Shown: piece by piece, positions 31,624 to 42,598 of the stretch
Position numbering within the stretch: position 1 is the first letter of the stretch
How the letters are laid out: the number at the start of each line of letters is the position of its first letter
DNA from: Notolepis coatsorum
Taxonomy: Eukaryota; Chordata; Actinopteri; Aulopiformes; Paralepididae
Reading direction: 5' to 3'
Length of the DNA: 64,000 nucleotides
Assembly (NCBI GenBank): GCA_963971535.1
Contig: OZ020585.1
Span: 159,952,211 to 160,016,210, forward strand
Program-made: the position numbers and the translations under genes
Notes under the pieces: generated by a model
Told to the model about the DNA's origin: nothing
Database searches by the model: none
Seen by the model: the letters and a program-made list of their open reading frames with translations, nothing else

Positions 31624-32251
31624 AAAGAGCGAGAGAGGAAGTTTGCTACACCCTGCACAGACGCTAACTTGTATGGATTCAACAGATGCAGAAGAGAAAA
31701 GAAGATAGCTCATCCACGCTGGCCTCATATGGTCATTCCCAACGCAGGAGAATCATCTCCACTGTGTCTGTCCATGCATCACGCACACAATCAATAATGG
31801 AAAAATATACACTGTGAACGGCCCAGGGCCGCGCTGCCTTACGAGAGGCATTGATAAATGATTTTGTGCCAGTTATGACAGCAAGGTGCACACAGTGAAG
31901 AGAGTGGAAGGCCTTTTTAATAGTGCAAGGAGAGAATTAAATCAGAGCCGGGAGGGGGGGGGGGGGGGGGGGGGGGGGGCTCCGCTGGATGGGAGGAGAG
32001 GCTGCATCTCCCCCTGCATCTCCCCACTCTAAATCACAGCCCCGGCTCCACCCCGCCCCACTGCTCTTTACCCATTCTTCTACATTATCACGGAAAAGCT
32101 GTCAGCGCTGTCTGTGGAGAAGTTTACCCGTCATGATTTATCAGAGAGGAGAGGAGCCCTAAACACCTGAGGAAAACAACCATCCCCCTGCACATCTTAT
32201 TTATAGGACAAACAGTTGTTGTTTTTGTTATACGGTATAGGCCACGTTTTA
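30931..32251. other. Unassigned, with (GA)n and poly-G tracts
   Basis: (GA)n at 31530-31620 and a run of about 26 G near 31954-31979. The 144-codon frame at 30876-31310 is lysine/asparagine-rich without a known domain. Confidence 0.4.
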
Positions 32252-32345
32252 ATTAAATATTTTACATTTAGTCATTTAGCTTGACGCTTTTATCAAAGGC
32301 GACTTACAAATTGTGTACAACAAGTCGGCAGGAAGGGTACAACTC
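32252..32345 (-). repeat. L2-type LINE 3' end, inverted
   Basis: TTTACATTTAGTCATTTAGC and GGCGACTTACAA are the reverse complement of the GTAAGTC-CTTTGG-TAAAAGCG...AAATGTAAA end of fish L2 elements. Compare 58418 (+) and 61808 (-). Confidence 0.65.
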
Positions 32346-32410
32346 TGACAGCTAAGGGTCAGTGGCGTTGTCCATCAAATAGTGTCGAACTTGAGTGTTA
32401 CACTTTTTTA

Positions 32411-32512
32411 AGTATAGTAGTATAGACATATTAGCATGATAGGTAGTATAAGTATAGTAACACGATAGTAGTATAGACATATTAGCATGATAGGTAGTAT
32501 AAGTATAGTAAC
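32411..32512 (+). repeat. ~52-bp direct duplication
   Basis: Two copies of a block with GTAGTATAGACATATTAGCA and GATAGGTAGTATAAGTATAG, immediately before the left end of R1 copy B. Confidence 0.75.
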
Positions 32513-32515
32513 AAA

Positions 32516-32786
32516 GGTTATCCTATAACCCTAGTTATATGAGTATAGCGAGCGCTCTGCTCTATTGGAACTGTCCCTTTAATCATATGCTACCATGAAA
32601 ACTTTCAACCACATGCACACTCCACACCTGCCAGGCCACGCCCACATCCTCTCACACATAAGCGGGGCCATGGCCATACTACCAGCTCCTTCCCCAGTCT
32701 TTCACAGCCGAAACGGAAGACACATGGGGTCCTCAGTAAGTCGCTATACTCATATAACAAGGGTTATAGGATAACCTTTGTTATAT
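32516..32786. repeat. Inverted repeat at R1 left end
   Basis: GGTTATCCTATAACCCTAG...ATATGAGTATAG (32516-32551) is mirrored by CTATACTCATATAACAAGGG...GGATAACC at 32741-32777. After both, GCGCTCTGCTCTATTGG recurs (32558 and 32801). The terminal inverted repeat thus also has a nested subterminal palindrome. Confidence 0.75.
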
Positions 32787-34714
32787 TTCGTATAGCTTTG
32801 CGCTCTGCTCTATTGGAAAACAAGAGTGGAGCAGAGCGGAAAGCCCGACAGATGTACCCGCTGAGGTCCCCTACAACCATCAGAATACCGGGGAGGATCC
32901 GGCCTCCCCCGGGCCCCTGCCCCCCCTAGTGAGGGACGGGAGGGAGACCGGACCCGACTGTGCGAAGAGGGAACAGTACCTCAAACGCACAGGGTGAGCA
33001 GACCGTGGGACTTACCAACTACTTACCAACTACTTGGTCGTGCATCCCACATGCCACCAGGGAACGGATGTGAAGCAAAAAAAATACGTCACAGCCCCCA
33101 ACACCGCGTGTTCGGGGTAAAAAAGCCCAGACTCCGTGGCAAGGCCATAGCAGCGGGGCGCGGAGGAGGCCCGAGCCCAAGGCCACATCCCGGGGTCCAG
33201 GACCCCCTGAAAAAGGGGCCTGGTGTGGTCAACGAGGCTGCGGCATCAAGACCCCACCAGGCGGTCACTGGTGACACCACCCCCCACATCGCCAGTGTAT
33301 CGGATAGGGCCTACAATAGGTGAAGGTCCTTCTCCACCTGGCACGCCACTCCAAAGTGCTTCAAGAAGGCTTCCCCCCCACAATGATGTGGGGCCAGCTG
33401 GCACACCGGGGAGACAACCCCCCAAGGAGGTTGATCCCTCAATCCAGGTCGACAGGTCTTAACAAGAGCAGAACTCGACCTGCGCCCGGAGCACTGCGGA
33501 CTAGACAGGTGCCTAAGGGGCTTACTGTAAGAACAGTATCCCGGCGGAAGGGGTGTTTGGTATGCCGTGCACCATGTCACAACCTCATGGGGTCACGAAC
33601 CTCGCGGAGTTGGAGTTAGCCAACTTGGCCAGCGAACTGATTCCACCACGAACCCTGACCCAGCCAATTTATTAATCCCGCAGGGTCGAGGTTCAGAGAA
33701 AGAGTTTGACACAATTGGCAGATGTCATGAAACATGCAGGGGCATACTCTCTGGCAGCCGAGGTCAGCCGAGGGAAGGACCAACCCACCTAACATTGTGC
33801 AAAAAGGTACAACACAGTATGGAGCAATGCAAACCACTGTTAAGGGCAACTCATAGTGGCATCTACATGACACACATTCATGACCTCAACCCGTGACGTC
33901 TGGCCCGCCCTGGCATTTCCCCCCCCGAAAAGCTCAGGGTCCTTCGGGGTACCAGAACTTGTCTGCGCGGGTTAAACTGATCCGGTCCGGCGCGACAAGG
34001 ACAAGTCCTGCGCCCTTGTTACGCCGCCGCCCCCAGTCCTAAGAGGGGGGTAGGTATGCGTGTCGATCCAAAACATCACAGGAGGCGCCACCAAGACGGT
34101 CAGTACGCGAACGCACCGCTCCCGGTGGCCCACCTAACGGCCGTGAAACCTCCCTGCCAATGTTTGATCGACTCCGTCATCTCCCCCCGGAGATGTACGC
34201 GGGTCCTCGAGTCTAACCTAGTGCACTGGCGCTCGGTAGAGATAATAAAAAAAGGCCCAGCCGACCGCATAAAAACCACTGTTTTTATGATGTTGGGCAA
34301 CCATGGCGCGCCGGTCCCAAAAAGTGGATTCAATCATTGAAAAACACCCTGGGCCAGCGCTGATCGGTCTCGTAAGACCAAACGTGTACGCTCGTAATGA
34401 ACCCGAGAACAGTGACGGCGAATTTCTAACAAGAAAGAGCCCCACAATGTATCTCTGTGCCGTCTAGGACGAGCAGCAGGAAGCCGGTCTACTGGAGACA
34501 CAGACACGGACTCTTATACAACGAGCCTGGGAACAATAAAACGCATCAATTCTGCTCTTTATGTAAGAGGGGAAGACAGTGATTTTCCCAGAGAGACCTT
34601 AACGTGAGTAAAACAATTGAAAAAGGTTCATGTAACAATTTGGACTAAGTAGACAAAACGGCCCAATATACACTACTGTTTAGAGAGCAGAGCAGAACGA
34701 CCAATAGTACCTAC

Positions 34715-35252
34715 TGTCACGATCGGGCCCGAGCCTGCCTGATGAGGATCAATCAGCGCGGCTGCAAGAGATTACCTCATCAAGCAAGCTCTATATCATC
34801 TGGCAGAGCCTGTCATCCGGCGTCGCAGTGTTAAACTGCAAACCCAGGTACGACGTCTCGACCTGAAGCCCTGCTGACCCGCTCTTGTGTTATTCCCTGT
34901 CCTAACCCCCCTCTCTTCTGCCCAAGGACCTCCGCTCCAGCGTCACCCAGGACCTCCGTTCCAGCATTGCCCGTCTGGACCCCTGGTGCTGACCACGAGG
35001 TTCCTGTTCTCCACCCTGACACAGCCGGTGTCTACCATCCTCTCATACTGCACGAGGAGTGCACCTGCTCAAGAACCATCTCGTACTGCACAAGGAGTAC
35101 ACCTGTGCTACCCCCCCAAGAACATTCATCCCCGTCTGTTATCCATTCCTACATGTGATACTTTGGGGGGAAACTATTAAAACACCCTAAACCGCTCCAT
35201 TCTCTCTACTCCTGTGTTCGCTATTGGGCTCCACAAGAACCCCATCCTCACA
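34715..35252 (+). repeat. 5' LTR of gypsy element 2
   Basis: 538 bp, TGTCACGATCGG...CCATCCTCACA. It has a TATA box CTATAT at 34791-34796, an inferred start at 34822 and an ATTAAA polyadenylation signal at 35176-35181. Confidence 0.9.
34791..34832 (+). promoter_or_regulatory. LTR TATA box and transcript 5' end used for self-priming
   Basis: CTATAT at 34791 lies 30 bp upstream of GTCGCAGTGTT (34822-34832). This 11-mer is the exact complement of AACACTGCGAC just after the LTR. In Tf1-type elements the first ~11 nt of the mRNA anneal to the primer site, so the TATA-to-11-mer spacing independently supports this as the start of R. Confidence 0.65.
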
Positions 35253-35265
35253 GAACACTGCGACC
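35253..35265 (+). promoter_or_regulatory. Self-priming primer-binding site, gypsy element 2
   Basis: GAACACTGCGACC lies between the LTR and the gag ATG (35266). AACACTGCGAC (35254-35264) pairs perfectly with 34822-34832. No tRNA-type TGG start is present. Confidence 0.65.
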
Positions 35266-36430
35266 ATGACGTCGAACCCAGCGCCACAGGATGCCGGGGA
35301 ATGGAGCAGGAACATCCAGGCCGCCGTCACCGGACACGCCATTCTGGTAAATAAACACACACAACTACTGGAGGAAGCCATGTCCCAGCTCCGCACCCTC
35401 ATGCTCAGCTCCACGGAGCGAGACAAACAATTCGAACAATTCACTGCTTATGTGGCATCCCAGCTAGTCGTTCCCCTCGTTGTTTCTCCACCCGTGGTGT
35501 CTCCACCTGTTGCATCCCAGTACAGGGAGCCCCACGTACCCGCGCCAGAGCGTTACGACGGAAACGTTGCCAAGTGTCGTGCCTTTCTCTACCAATGCGA
35601 TTTAGTATTTGGGCAACAACCACTATTTTACCAGAGCGACAAATCCAAGATCTCCTACCTGTCTGGTTTGCTCACGGGTCCTGCGTTAGAGTGGGCAACC
35701 GCCCTCCACTTCAGTAATTCCTCTCTCTGCGATTCGTACTCCAATTACATCGGCGACATGCGAAAGGTTTTCGACCATCCCCCCGGTGGTTCAGATAGAA
35801 CGGCCGCTTTATTCACCATCCACCAAGGACACCGCAGAGTGAGCGAGTATGCTATTGAATTCCGTATCCTGGCAGCTGGTTCCCAGTGGACCGACGAGCC
35901 ATTACTAGGGGCTTTCCGCCAGGGCCTCAGCGACGTCCTAAAAGACTAATTGGCGTCTAAAGAGAAGCCCACTTCCCTTGACAATTTGATTAACTTGGCC
36001 AGAGATTCGGACGCGCGTCTTCGGGAGCGCCGCCGTGAAAAAGCCAGCGCCGTCAACAGTGTGCCGCTGCAGAACGCAGAGCCGCAGATCCGGAGCACAC
36101 CGTTAACAGTGTGCCGCTGCAGAGCCGCAGAGCCGACGACTCAGAGCCTATGGAACTCGACCGCTCTCGCCTCCCTCTCCGCGAACGCCGTCACAGACTC
36201 AGGTCAGGGGCATGTCTGTACTGCGGGCCACTCCATCGCTTCATGTTCGGTTCGCCCAAACGACGGGGCTCGACAGTGACGCTGGGCGCATGCACACGCC
36301 TTAAATTTGTTCCCAGCTCTGGTCCAAATATGCAATTCAGTGCCACGCTCTACCACAACGGTCAATCACTCCCTCTGTCCGCGCTGGTCGACTCGGGCGC
36401 AGACAAAAACCTCATTGACGCTGGGGTAGT
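35266..36430 (+). pseudogene. Gypsy gag and protease start, disabled
   Basis: Gag starts at 35266 (MTSNPAPQDAGEW). It has a proline/valine-rich linker, then the conserved core YLSGLLTGPALEWATAL and FDHPPGGSDRTAALFTI. An in-frame TAA (35947-35949) stops it where the sister copy reads DELASKEK. After a basic RLRERRREKAS segment, a frame change leads to a knuckle-like CLYCGPLHRF whose last Cys is lost, then a protease core with [14 protein letters not shown] (aspartyl D-S-G). Coding ends abruptly at 36430, where an inverted segment begins. Gag forms the particle; the protease would cut the polyprotein. Confidence 0.85.
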
Positions 36431-36952
36431 GTCCCACTGGAGCACCTGGGAGCGGACAAGGTCGGGGACAAAAAGCCGGTTAGGTGGGCCGTTACCTGGA
36501 TCAGGCTGGACGCGCTGGGCCTCCCGGACGACGGACTGGATCTCCCAGGTGGCGGCGGCCACCAGGCAGGAGGAGGGGAGGATAGTGTCCAGGTGTGCGG
36601 AACCCTCTTCGGGGACAAACTGCCTGGAGAGGGCATCTGGCTTGGTATTCTTGGAGCCAGGCCTGTAGGTCAGGGTGAAATTGAACCTGGCGAGGAACAG
36701 TGCCCAGCGTGCCTGGCGAGAGTTCAGGCGCTTGGCCGTCTGGACGTAGGCGAGGTTCTTGTGGTCAGTCCAGACCAGGAAGGGGATCTCTGCTCCCTCC
36801 AGCCAGTGCCTCCATTCCTCCAGGGCCAGTTTGACTGCCAGGAGCTCCAGGTTCCCGATATCGTAATTGACCTCCGCTGGGGTCAGGCGGCGAGAGAAGA
36901 AGGCGCAGGGATGCAGTCTCTGATCAAGAGCGGAGCGTTGGGAAAGGACCCA
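36431..36952 (-). pseudogene. Inverted RNase H/connection segment replacing RT
   Basis: The minus strand encodes the RNase H part ([29 protein letters not shown]) through to [16 protein letters not shown]. The element's plus strand resumes at about 36953 with that same [14 protein letters not shown] coding. So ~42 bp at 36431 are an inverted copy of 36953-36994, and the whole ~520 bp lies backward in place of protease C-terminus, RT and RNase H. A strand or template switch during reverse transcription would explain it. Confidence 0.85.
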
Positions 36953-38250
36953 ACCTTTTTGTCCCCGACCTTGTCCGCTCCCAGGTGCTCCAGTGGGTCC
37001 ACGCTTCCCGGTTCGCCTGTCATCCTGGGATCAACCGTACCCTGTCCCTGCTGAAGCGGCACTTCTGGTGGGTCACCATGAGGGAGGACACCCGCGACTT
37101 TGTCCTTGCATGCACCGTCTGTGCTCGTGGGAAGGCTTCCCACCAACCACCTGCCGGGCTCCTCCGGCCGCTCCCTGTTCCCGGTCGGCCCAGGTCGCAC
37201 GTCGCCCTGGACTTCGTCACCGGTCTGCCTCCTTCACACGGTAACACAGTCATTCTCACTATCGTGGACCGTTTCTCGAAGGCTGTGCATTTTGTTGCTC
37301 TCCTCAAACTCCCCTCTGCTTCAGAGACCGCGGACCTGATGGTGCTCCACGTCTTCCGTCTCCACGGGATCCCGGTGGACATCGTCTCCGACAGGGGTCC
37401 GCAGTTTATCTCCCAGGTATGGAAGGCCTTCTGCCGGGCCCTCGGGGCCACGGTCAGCCTCTCCTCCGGGTTCCACCCGCAAACCAACGGTCAGTCGGAG
37501 CGGGCCAACCAGGACCTCGGATCCGCCCTCCGCTGCGTGACAACCCGGGACCCCTCCGACTGGAGTACGTTCCTGCCGTGGATCGAGTACGCCCACAACT
37601 CGCTGTCCTCCGCGGCCACAGGTCAGTCTCCCTTTGAGTCATCCCTGGGCTAGGAGGAGGAGCTCGCCGTTCCTTCGGTGCAGGACCACCTTCGCCACTG
37701 CAGGAGGATATGGGGGGACACAAGGGCCGCGCTGCTCCGCACCGCTGAGCAGAACCGCCGCTTCGCCGACCGCCACCGGACCCCGGCTCCCGACTACCAG
37801 CCAGGTCAGATGGTTTGGCTCTCGTCCCGAGACCTGCCACTCAAGACTTTATCCCGCAAACTCACCCCCCGTTTTGTTGGTCCTTACAAGATCTTGTCCA
37901 TCATTAACCCCTCGGTCGTTAAACTCCAGCTCCCCGCCATCATGCGCATTCACCCCTCCTTCCATGTCTCTCAGCTGAAGCCGGTGGTCTCCTGTCCCCT
38001 GTCTCCTCCTGCTCCGGAGCCTCCTCCTCCGCTGGTCATCGGTGACCACCCGGCCTACATTGTCCGCCAGCTGCTGGACGTGCGTCCTTGTGGCCGTGGG
38101 CATCAGTACCTTGTGGACTGGGAGGTCTACGGCCCGGAGGAGCGCAGCTGGGTCTCCCGGGGGATGATCCTGGACCCAGAACTCGTCCGGGACTTCCATC
38201 GACGCCACCCGGACAAGCCTGGGGGGCCGCCAGGAGGCGCCCGTCGAGGG
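36953..38250 (+). pseudogene. Gypsy integrase with GPY/F module and chromodomain
   Basis: Integrase inserts the cDNA into chromatin. Numbered from the Met at 36985: a zinc-finger region (HASRFACH ... CTVC), catalytic D76 (LDFVTG), D136 (SDRGPQF) and E172 (SERANQ). The D-to-E gap is 35 residues, as expected. A TAG at 37651-37653 interrupts the frame, probably with a small deletion; the same frame continues with [13 protein letters not shown]. It then has a GPY/F-type module (RFVGPYKIL) and a chromodomain (AYIVRQLLD ... YLVDWEVYG, about 38058-38215), the hallmark of chromoviruses. It ends just before the polypurine tract. No functional protein is expected without suppression of the stop. Confidence 0.92.
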
Positions 38251-38263
38251 GGGGGGGGGGTCC
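38246..38263 (+). promoter_or_regulatory. Polypurine tract of gypsy element 2
   Basis: A GAGGGG run of about 14 G, then TCC, lies directly before the 3' LTR. It would prime plus-strand DNA. Confidence 0.7.
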
Positions 38264-38809
38264 TGTCACGATCGGGGCCCGAGCCTGCCTGATGAGGATC
38301 AATCAGCGCGGCTGCAAGGGATTACCTCATCAAGCAGGCTCTATATCATCTGGCAGAGCCTGTCATCCGGCGTCGCAGTGTTAAACTGCAAACCCAGGTA
38401 CGACGTCTCGACCTGAAGCCCTGCTGACCAGCTCTTGTGTTATTCCCTGTCCTAACCCCCCTCTCTTCTGACCAAGGACCTCCGCTCCAGCGTCACCCAG
38501 GACCTCCGTTCCAGCATTGCCCGTCTGGACCCCTGGTGCTGACCACGAGGTTCCTGTTCTCCACCCCGACACAGCCGGTGTCTACCATCCTCTCATACTG
38601 CACGAGGAGTGCACCTGCTCAAGGACCATCTCGTACTGCACAAGGAGTACACCTGTGCTACCCCCCCAAGAACATTCATCCCCGTCTGTTATCCATTCCT
38701 ACATGTGATACTTGTCTGTTTGGGGGGAAACTATTAAAACACCCTAAACCGCTCCATTCTCTCTGCTCCTGTGTTCGCTATTGGGCTCCACAAGAACTCC
38801 ATCCTCACA
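38264..38809 (+). repeat. 3' LTR of gypsy element 2
   Basis: 546 bp. Longer than the 5' LTR mainly because of an 8-bp TGTCTGTT-like insertion near 38712. It keeps the TATA (38341) and the self-priming 11-mer (38372-38382). Confidence 0.9.
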
Positions 38810-39391
38810 CCTACTGCATCGCATCATCTATCCTTTACAATGACAACGGTCTGTAGCACAGGCCCCGTAACTCACGGACATGTCTCTTGGCCAATAAGAA
38901 AACGCGCCTGTGACGTCTTCAATGGCCGGGGAAAACCCACTATCCTAATTTGGTGTGGGAGACAGGGAAATCCCCCCCCCCCCTCGCTATGACGAGAGAG
39001 AGAACACCCTCGTCAGGGAGACTGATAGGTAGAAAAGGCAGAACCTCTCGGCCAATCAGTTTCGTAAAGGATATAACTATATCCGGGTGGGGAGGTTCAT
39101 TTGTCCACCCCCCTCAACCACCTCACCCCAGATACGACGCAATAAAAAAGCTGAGCCGTGACACCAGTTGCATAGCGCGCTACATGAAAGCACATACACC
39201 TATAGAGTAATAGCTTTACATGCTGCATGCCAACCACAGCCGATAACCTTGTTTGTGTAAAAAACTGGTTTTATCCACGGCTCCGGCTTATGTGTGAAAA
39301 ACTTGCCACCCGCCATTTTTTTACCTTTACCCTTAAGCAAAGCAAAAACATCAGACTGAAGAGAGGGACTCAAAAAGTCCTTGGTTCACAT

Positions 39392-39923
39392 TAGGGCTGG
39401 GCGATATATCGAGTATACTCTATGTATCGCGGCTTGTTCTACGTGAGATGTAGTAAATTACTATATTGTGAACATCGAGTATATGTTGTCACGTCGCGGC
39501 TGATATGAGACTTGCTTTAGTGCAGAGCGTTCCTCTCATTTCATTATAGACAGACCAGCGCGGACCTTAAATGACATGAAATTGTAATTTCATTACACAG
39601 ACCAGCGCGGACCTTCAATGACATGCAATATAATTGTCGACGCGAGCAATGGGCTAACGTTAGCTGCTAAGTTAAACCATAAATAGGCTAAGCTAACTAG
39701 CCTTAGCTCTTAGCTGCTAACCCTGGAAGCGTTCAAAGCGGGCTCCACTACACTAGTTCCATTCGTGAGACGCTTAACAACAGAGGTTTAAAGAAAACTT
39801 CATATTTATTGGTTATTCGTTTCTTGCATCCAGTTTCAATCTCCGTGTGTTCAACTTCCTGTGTTTACATTCGAGTGTGACATCATCGCCTACGGCAGCT
39901 TATACGCTCAAAACGCAAACACG

Positions 39924-40014
<91 letters not shown>

Positions 40015-40500
40015 CATTCAATGATTTAAAGTAGCCAAACGTTACAGTATAAACTAACTGGATAGTTGATGATATAAACATTTCATTTCATTATCTGAAA
40101 TATTCTAAAATCATTAAGTCTGCTATAAGCCATTATCCCTTTGTTTGGCTAAAGTGGATAGAAAACACAGTACTGTGCAAAAGTCTTAGGCACCCAATAG
40201 TTTTTATATAAAATTGTCTTAGATCAAAATATTTTTTTTTATTAGTGTGTCAGTAGACTACTCGTAGTACATTTTCATTTAATAATTTTTTAAAGCATCT
40301 TCATGGTTTAATAATGCAAACATATTTTGCAGGGACTTATTATAATCATCATATTGGCGTGACTGTATGCATCAAAGGGTTAAATCAAGCATTTTTAAGT
40401 GCTTTAGAGGAAATGTCAAAATATCGCGATATATATCGTGTATCGTGATATGGCCAAAAAATATCGCGATATCATTTAGAGGCCATATCGCCCAGCCCTA
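39392..40500. mobile_element. Non-autonomous hAT element (1.1 kb)
   Basis: Ends TAGGGCTGGGCGATATATCG / ATATCGCCCAGCCCTA, with perfect TSDs GTTCACAT (39384-39391, 40501-40508), in R1 copy B. Contains a (TC)n tract at 39922-40013 and two copies of a CAGACCAGCGCGGACCTT word (39551, 39598). No transposase. Confidence 0.92.
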
Positions 40501-41159
40501 GTTCACATGCTACATATGTACAACTCTGTAAGCTAACAATAGCACATACGTTGCGGACTCAAATGCTACGTTTGACCTAAAACGTATTACATGAAACACA
40601 CAACTCTCATCATACAATGAAGCCGTCAAGTTCACTTTTACCACGTAAGAAAGAACACTGGCTTAGGCAGAGAGAAAGGACATAAGCCCTTGGCTAAGTG
40701 CTAGAACACAGGCCTTGTAAGTTATACACAATAGCAACCAAAGCAAATTTCAGAGAAGATTTGCACAAAACTCTCAAGCAAGAACGCGACCCTAGCATTC
40801 TTAGCTGCAGGTTTATATTGCACATGTCGCATCCCCAAAATACAGTGAAGCAAACACGTTTTGTCAAACAAAAACATTCCCCCTTCAGGAGGGACCCTTT
40901 GTGTTATCAACCAAAATACATTTTTGGGGGGGAGTGGGGCATAAATGAGTCCTACCTATACCCCGGACGCAGGACGATTGGCAGCAACAATGGTGGTCCC
41001 CCTCGTTGATGAGGCCTCTTGCTGGCCGGGCCAGTAGTAAGCGACGGCTGGAGTCCTGCTCCGGCGTTTCACCCACATCTTGCGGCAGGCCGTGGTGCAG
41101 GCTGACGACATCCCCTGCCAGAGATGATGCCGAAACAGAGTGTCCAGGGCCTGCTACCT

Positions 41160-41480
41160 CCCCACGGCTATCGCTAACGGTTAGCAACAAGCTAACGGCT
41201 AGCTCTAGGCTGACGGTTAGCAACAAGCTAACGGCTAGCTCTAGGCTGACTGTTAGCAACAAGCTAACGGCTAGCTCTTACAGGCCCACCGTTAGCTACC
41301 GGCTAACGGCCAGCTACTGCATTCAGGCTAATGGCTAGCACTCTACTAGCTAACGGCTAGCTCTTACAGGCCCACCGTTAGCTCCGGCCAACGGCCAGCT
41401 ACCGGCTAGCTCTTACAGGCCCACCGTTAGCTACCGGCTAACGGCCAGCTACTGTATTCAGGCTAGCCACTGAAGCTGCA
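41160..41480 (+). repeat. GCTAACGGCTAGC-rich degenerate repeats in R1
   Basis: Many GGCTAACGGCTAGCTCT-type words, with short direct repeats (CTCTTACAGGCCCACCGTTAG three times). The equivalent part of copy C (8640-8780) is also GCTAAC-rich but not expanded. Confidence 0.7.
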
Positions 41481-42463
41481 TAAGGTGGAGAATAGCGATG
41501 CAGGCCTGGTCACTCCAGATAGCCGACTGCCTAGCCCAAAGAAAAGAGGCAGACAACGCCCGCCTTCCTCACAGGACGGCGTTGCCAGAGATACAGTGGC
41601 GTCGGCAGCGAAGCCCCATTTATGCGGGCCGCTGCCGCTCTAAGCTCGGGACAAAAAACACGCAAGCTCGCACCCCTCGTGGCGGGAGGCTCAACCCACT
41701 GTCTCTCTTTGATAGGCGGGGGCCAACGTCCAGTGCGGATGGCAGTAGGGCCTCCCTTCTCGGAGGTGGGACTCGAACCCAGTCATGGAGTACGGGGCTC
41801 CCAGGAAAAACAAAGCACACTCTGCCCGTGTGGCATCAAACAAGAACTCCCCGCCCTCTCCATGCAATCCCAATTGTCCATCGGACGTTTACAGGCTAAT
41901 GGCTAATGGTTAGCCACAGGCTAAAGGCCAGTTACTGTACCTGTATCAGACACGATGGAGAGGTAACAGAGGAATCCTCGCCTGGAGCCGACTGTTCTGC
42001 GGGGCCGTATGCCTGAGCAGCCGACCCCGCACAACTGACACATCTGTTTAGACCAGGGGTCTCAAACTCGCGGCCCGCGGGCCAATTGCGGCCCGAGCAG
42101 GGCTGTACGTTAACTTTTTTTGCACATAGCACTGGTGCTACAGAGGTTGATAGTTTTGTAGCACAGGCCAAAATCTTGTAGCACAAGTATAAAACGTGTT
42201 ATATTTGTAACAGTCACAAATGTGCCTATTGTATTTGTGTTATTTAGTTGCAGTGCCATGTTTGGCTGTCATTTAGTATATCGCCATGTGTTATTATTAC
42301 TATGATACTCTCATATGCTATTTTCAATTAATATCATAAACAACATAAGGAATATTAGCATAATTTTGAGTGGACTGAAGGAATGAGTCAGCGTTAATAG
42401 TTTTAAATGCAAATAATTTATTGAAACATAGAAGTGGGGTCGGTTGGGACACACACACACACA

Positions 42464-42598
42464 CAATGGGGGACCCTGATGTAAACAAGACAAACGTCTT
42501 TCTCTGGTCTGCATCCCCTTAACAATTGTTATGTATTGAGCCGTACTGTACTGTACCCATTCTGCAATCTGTTAAATAAAGTTTTCATTCATTCATTC
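42464..42598 (+). repeat. Dispersed retroposon S, copy S5
   Basis: Full S body from ATGGGGGACCCTG to an (ATTC)n tail, nested in the hAT. Confidence 0.8.

Larger units (their letters stand above)
34715..38809 (+). mobile_element. Gypsy element 2, Tf1/sushi-like chromovirus, defective
   Basis: LTRs at 34715-35252 and 38264-38809, with a perfect 5-bp TSD CCTAC (34710-34714, 38810-38814), in R1 copy B. Order: LTR, self-priming site, gag, protease start, an inverted RNase H segment, integrase, chromodomain, poly-G polypurine tract, LTR. RT is absent. The LTRs differ at about nine positions plus an 8-bp and a 1-bp indel (about 2% by eye), so insertion was fairly recent. Same family as the element at 3844. 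Confidence 0.93.

Noticed and set aside
36593..37054. Plus-strand 153-codon frame
   Set aside because: Antisense of the inverted RNase H segment, running into out-of-frame integrase.
37454..37840. Minus-strand 128-codon frame
   Set aside because: Shadow of the integrase coding region.
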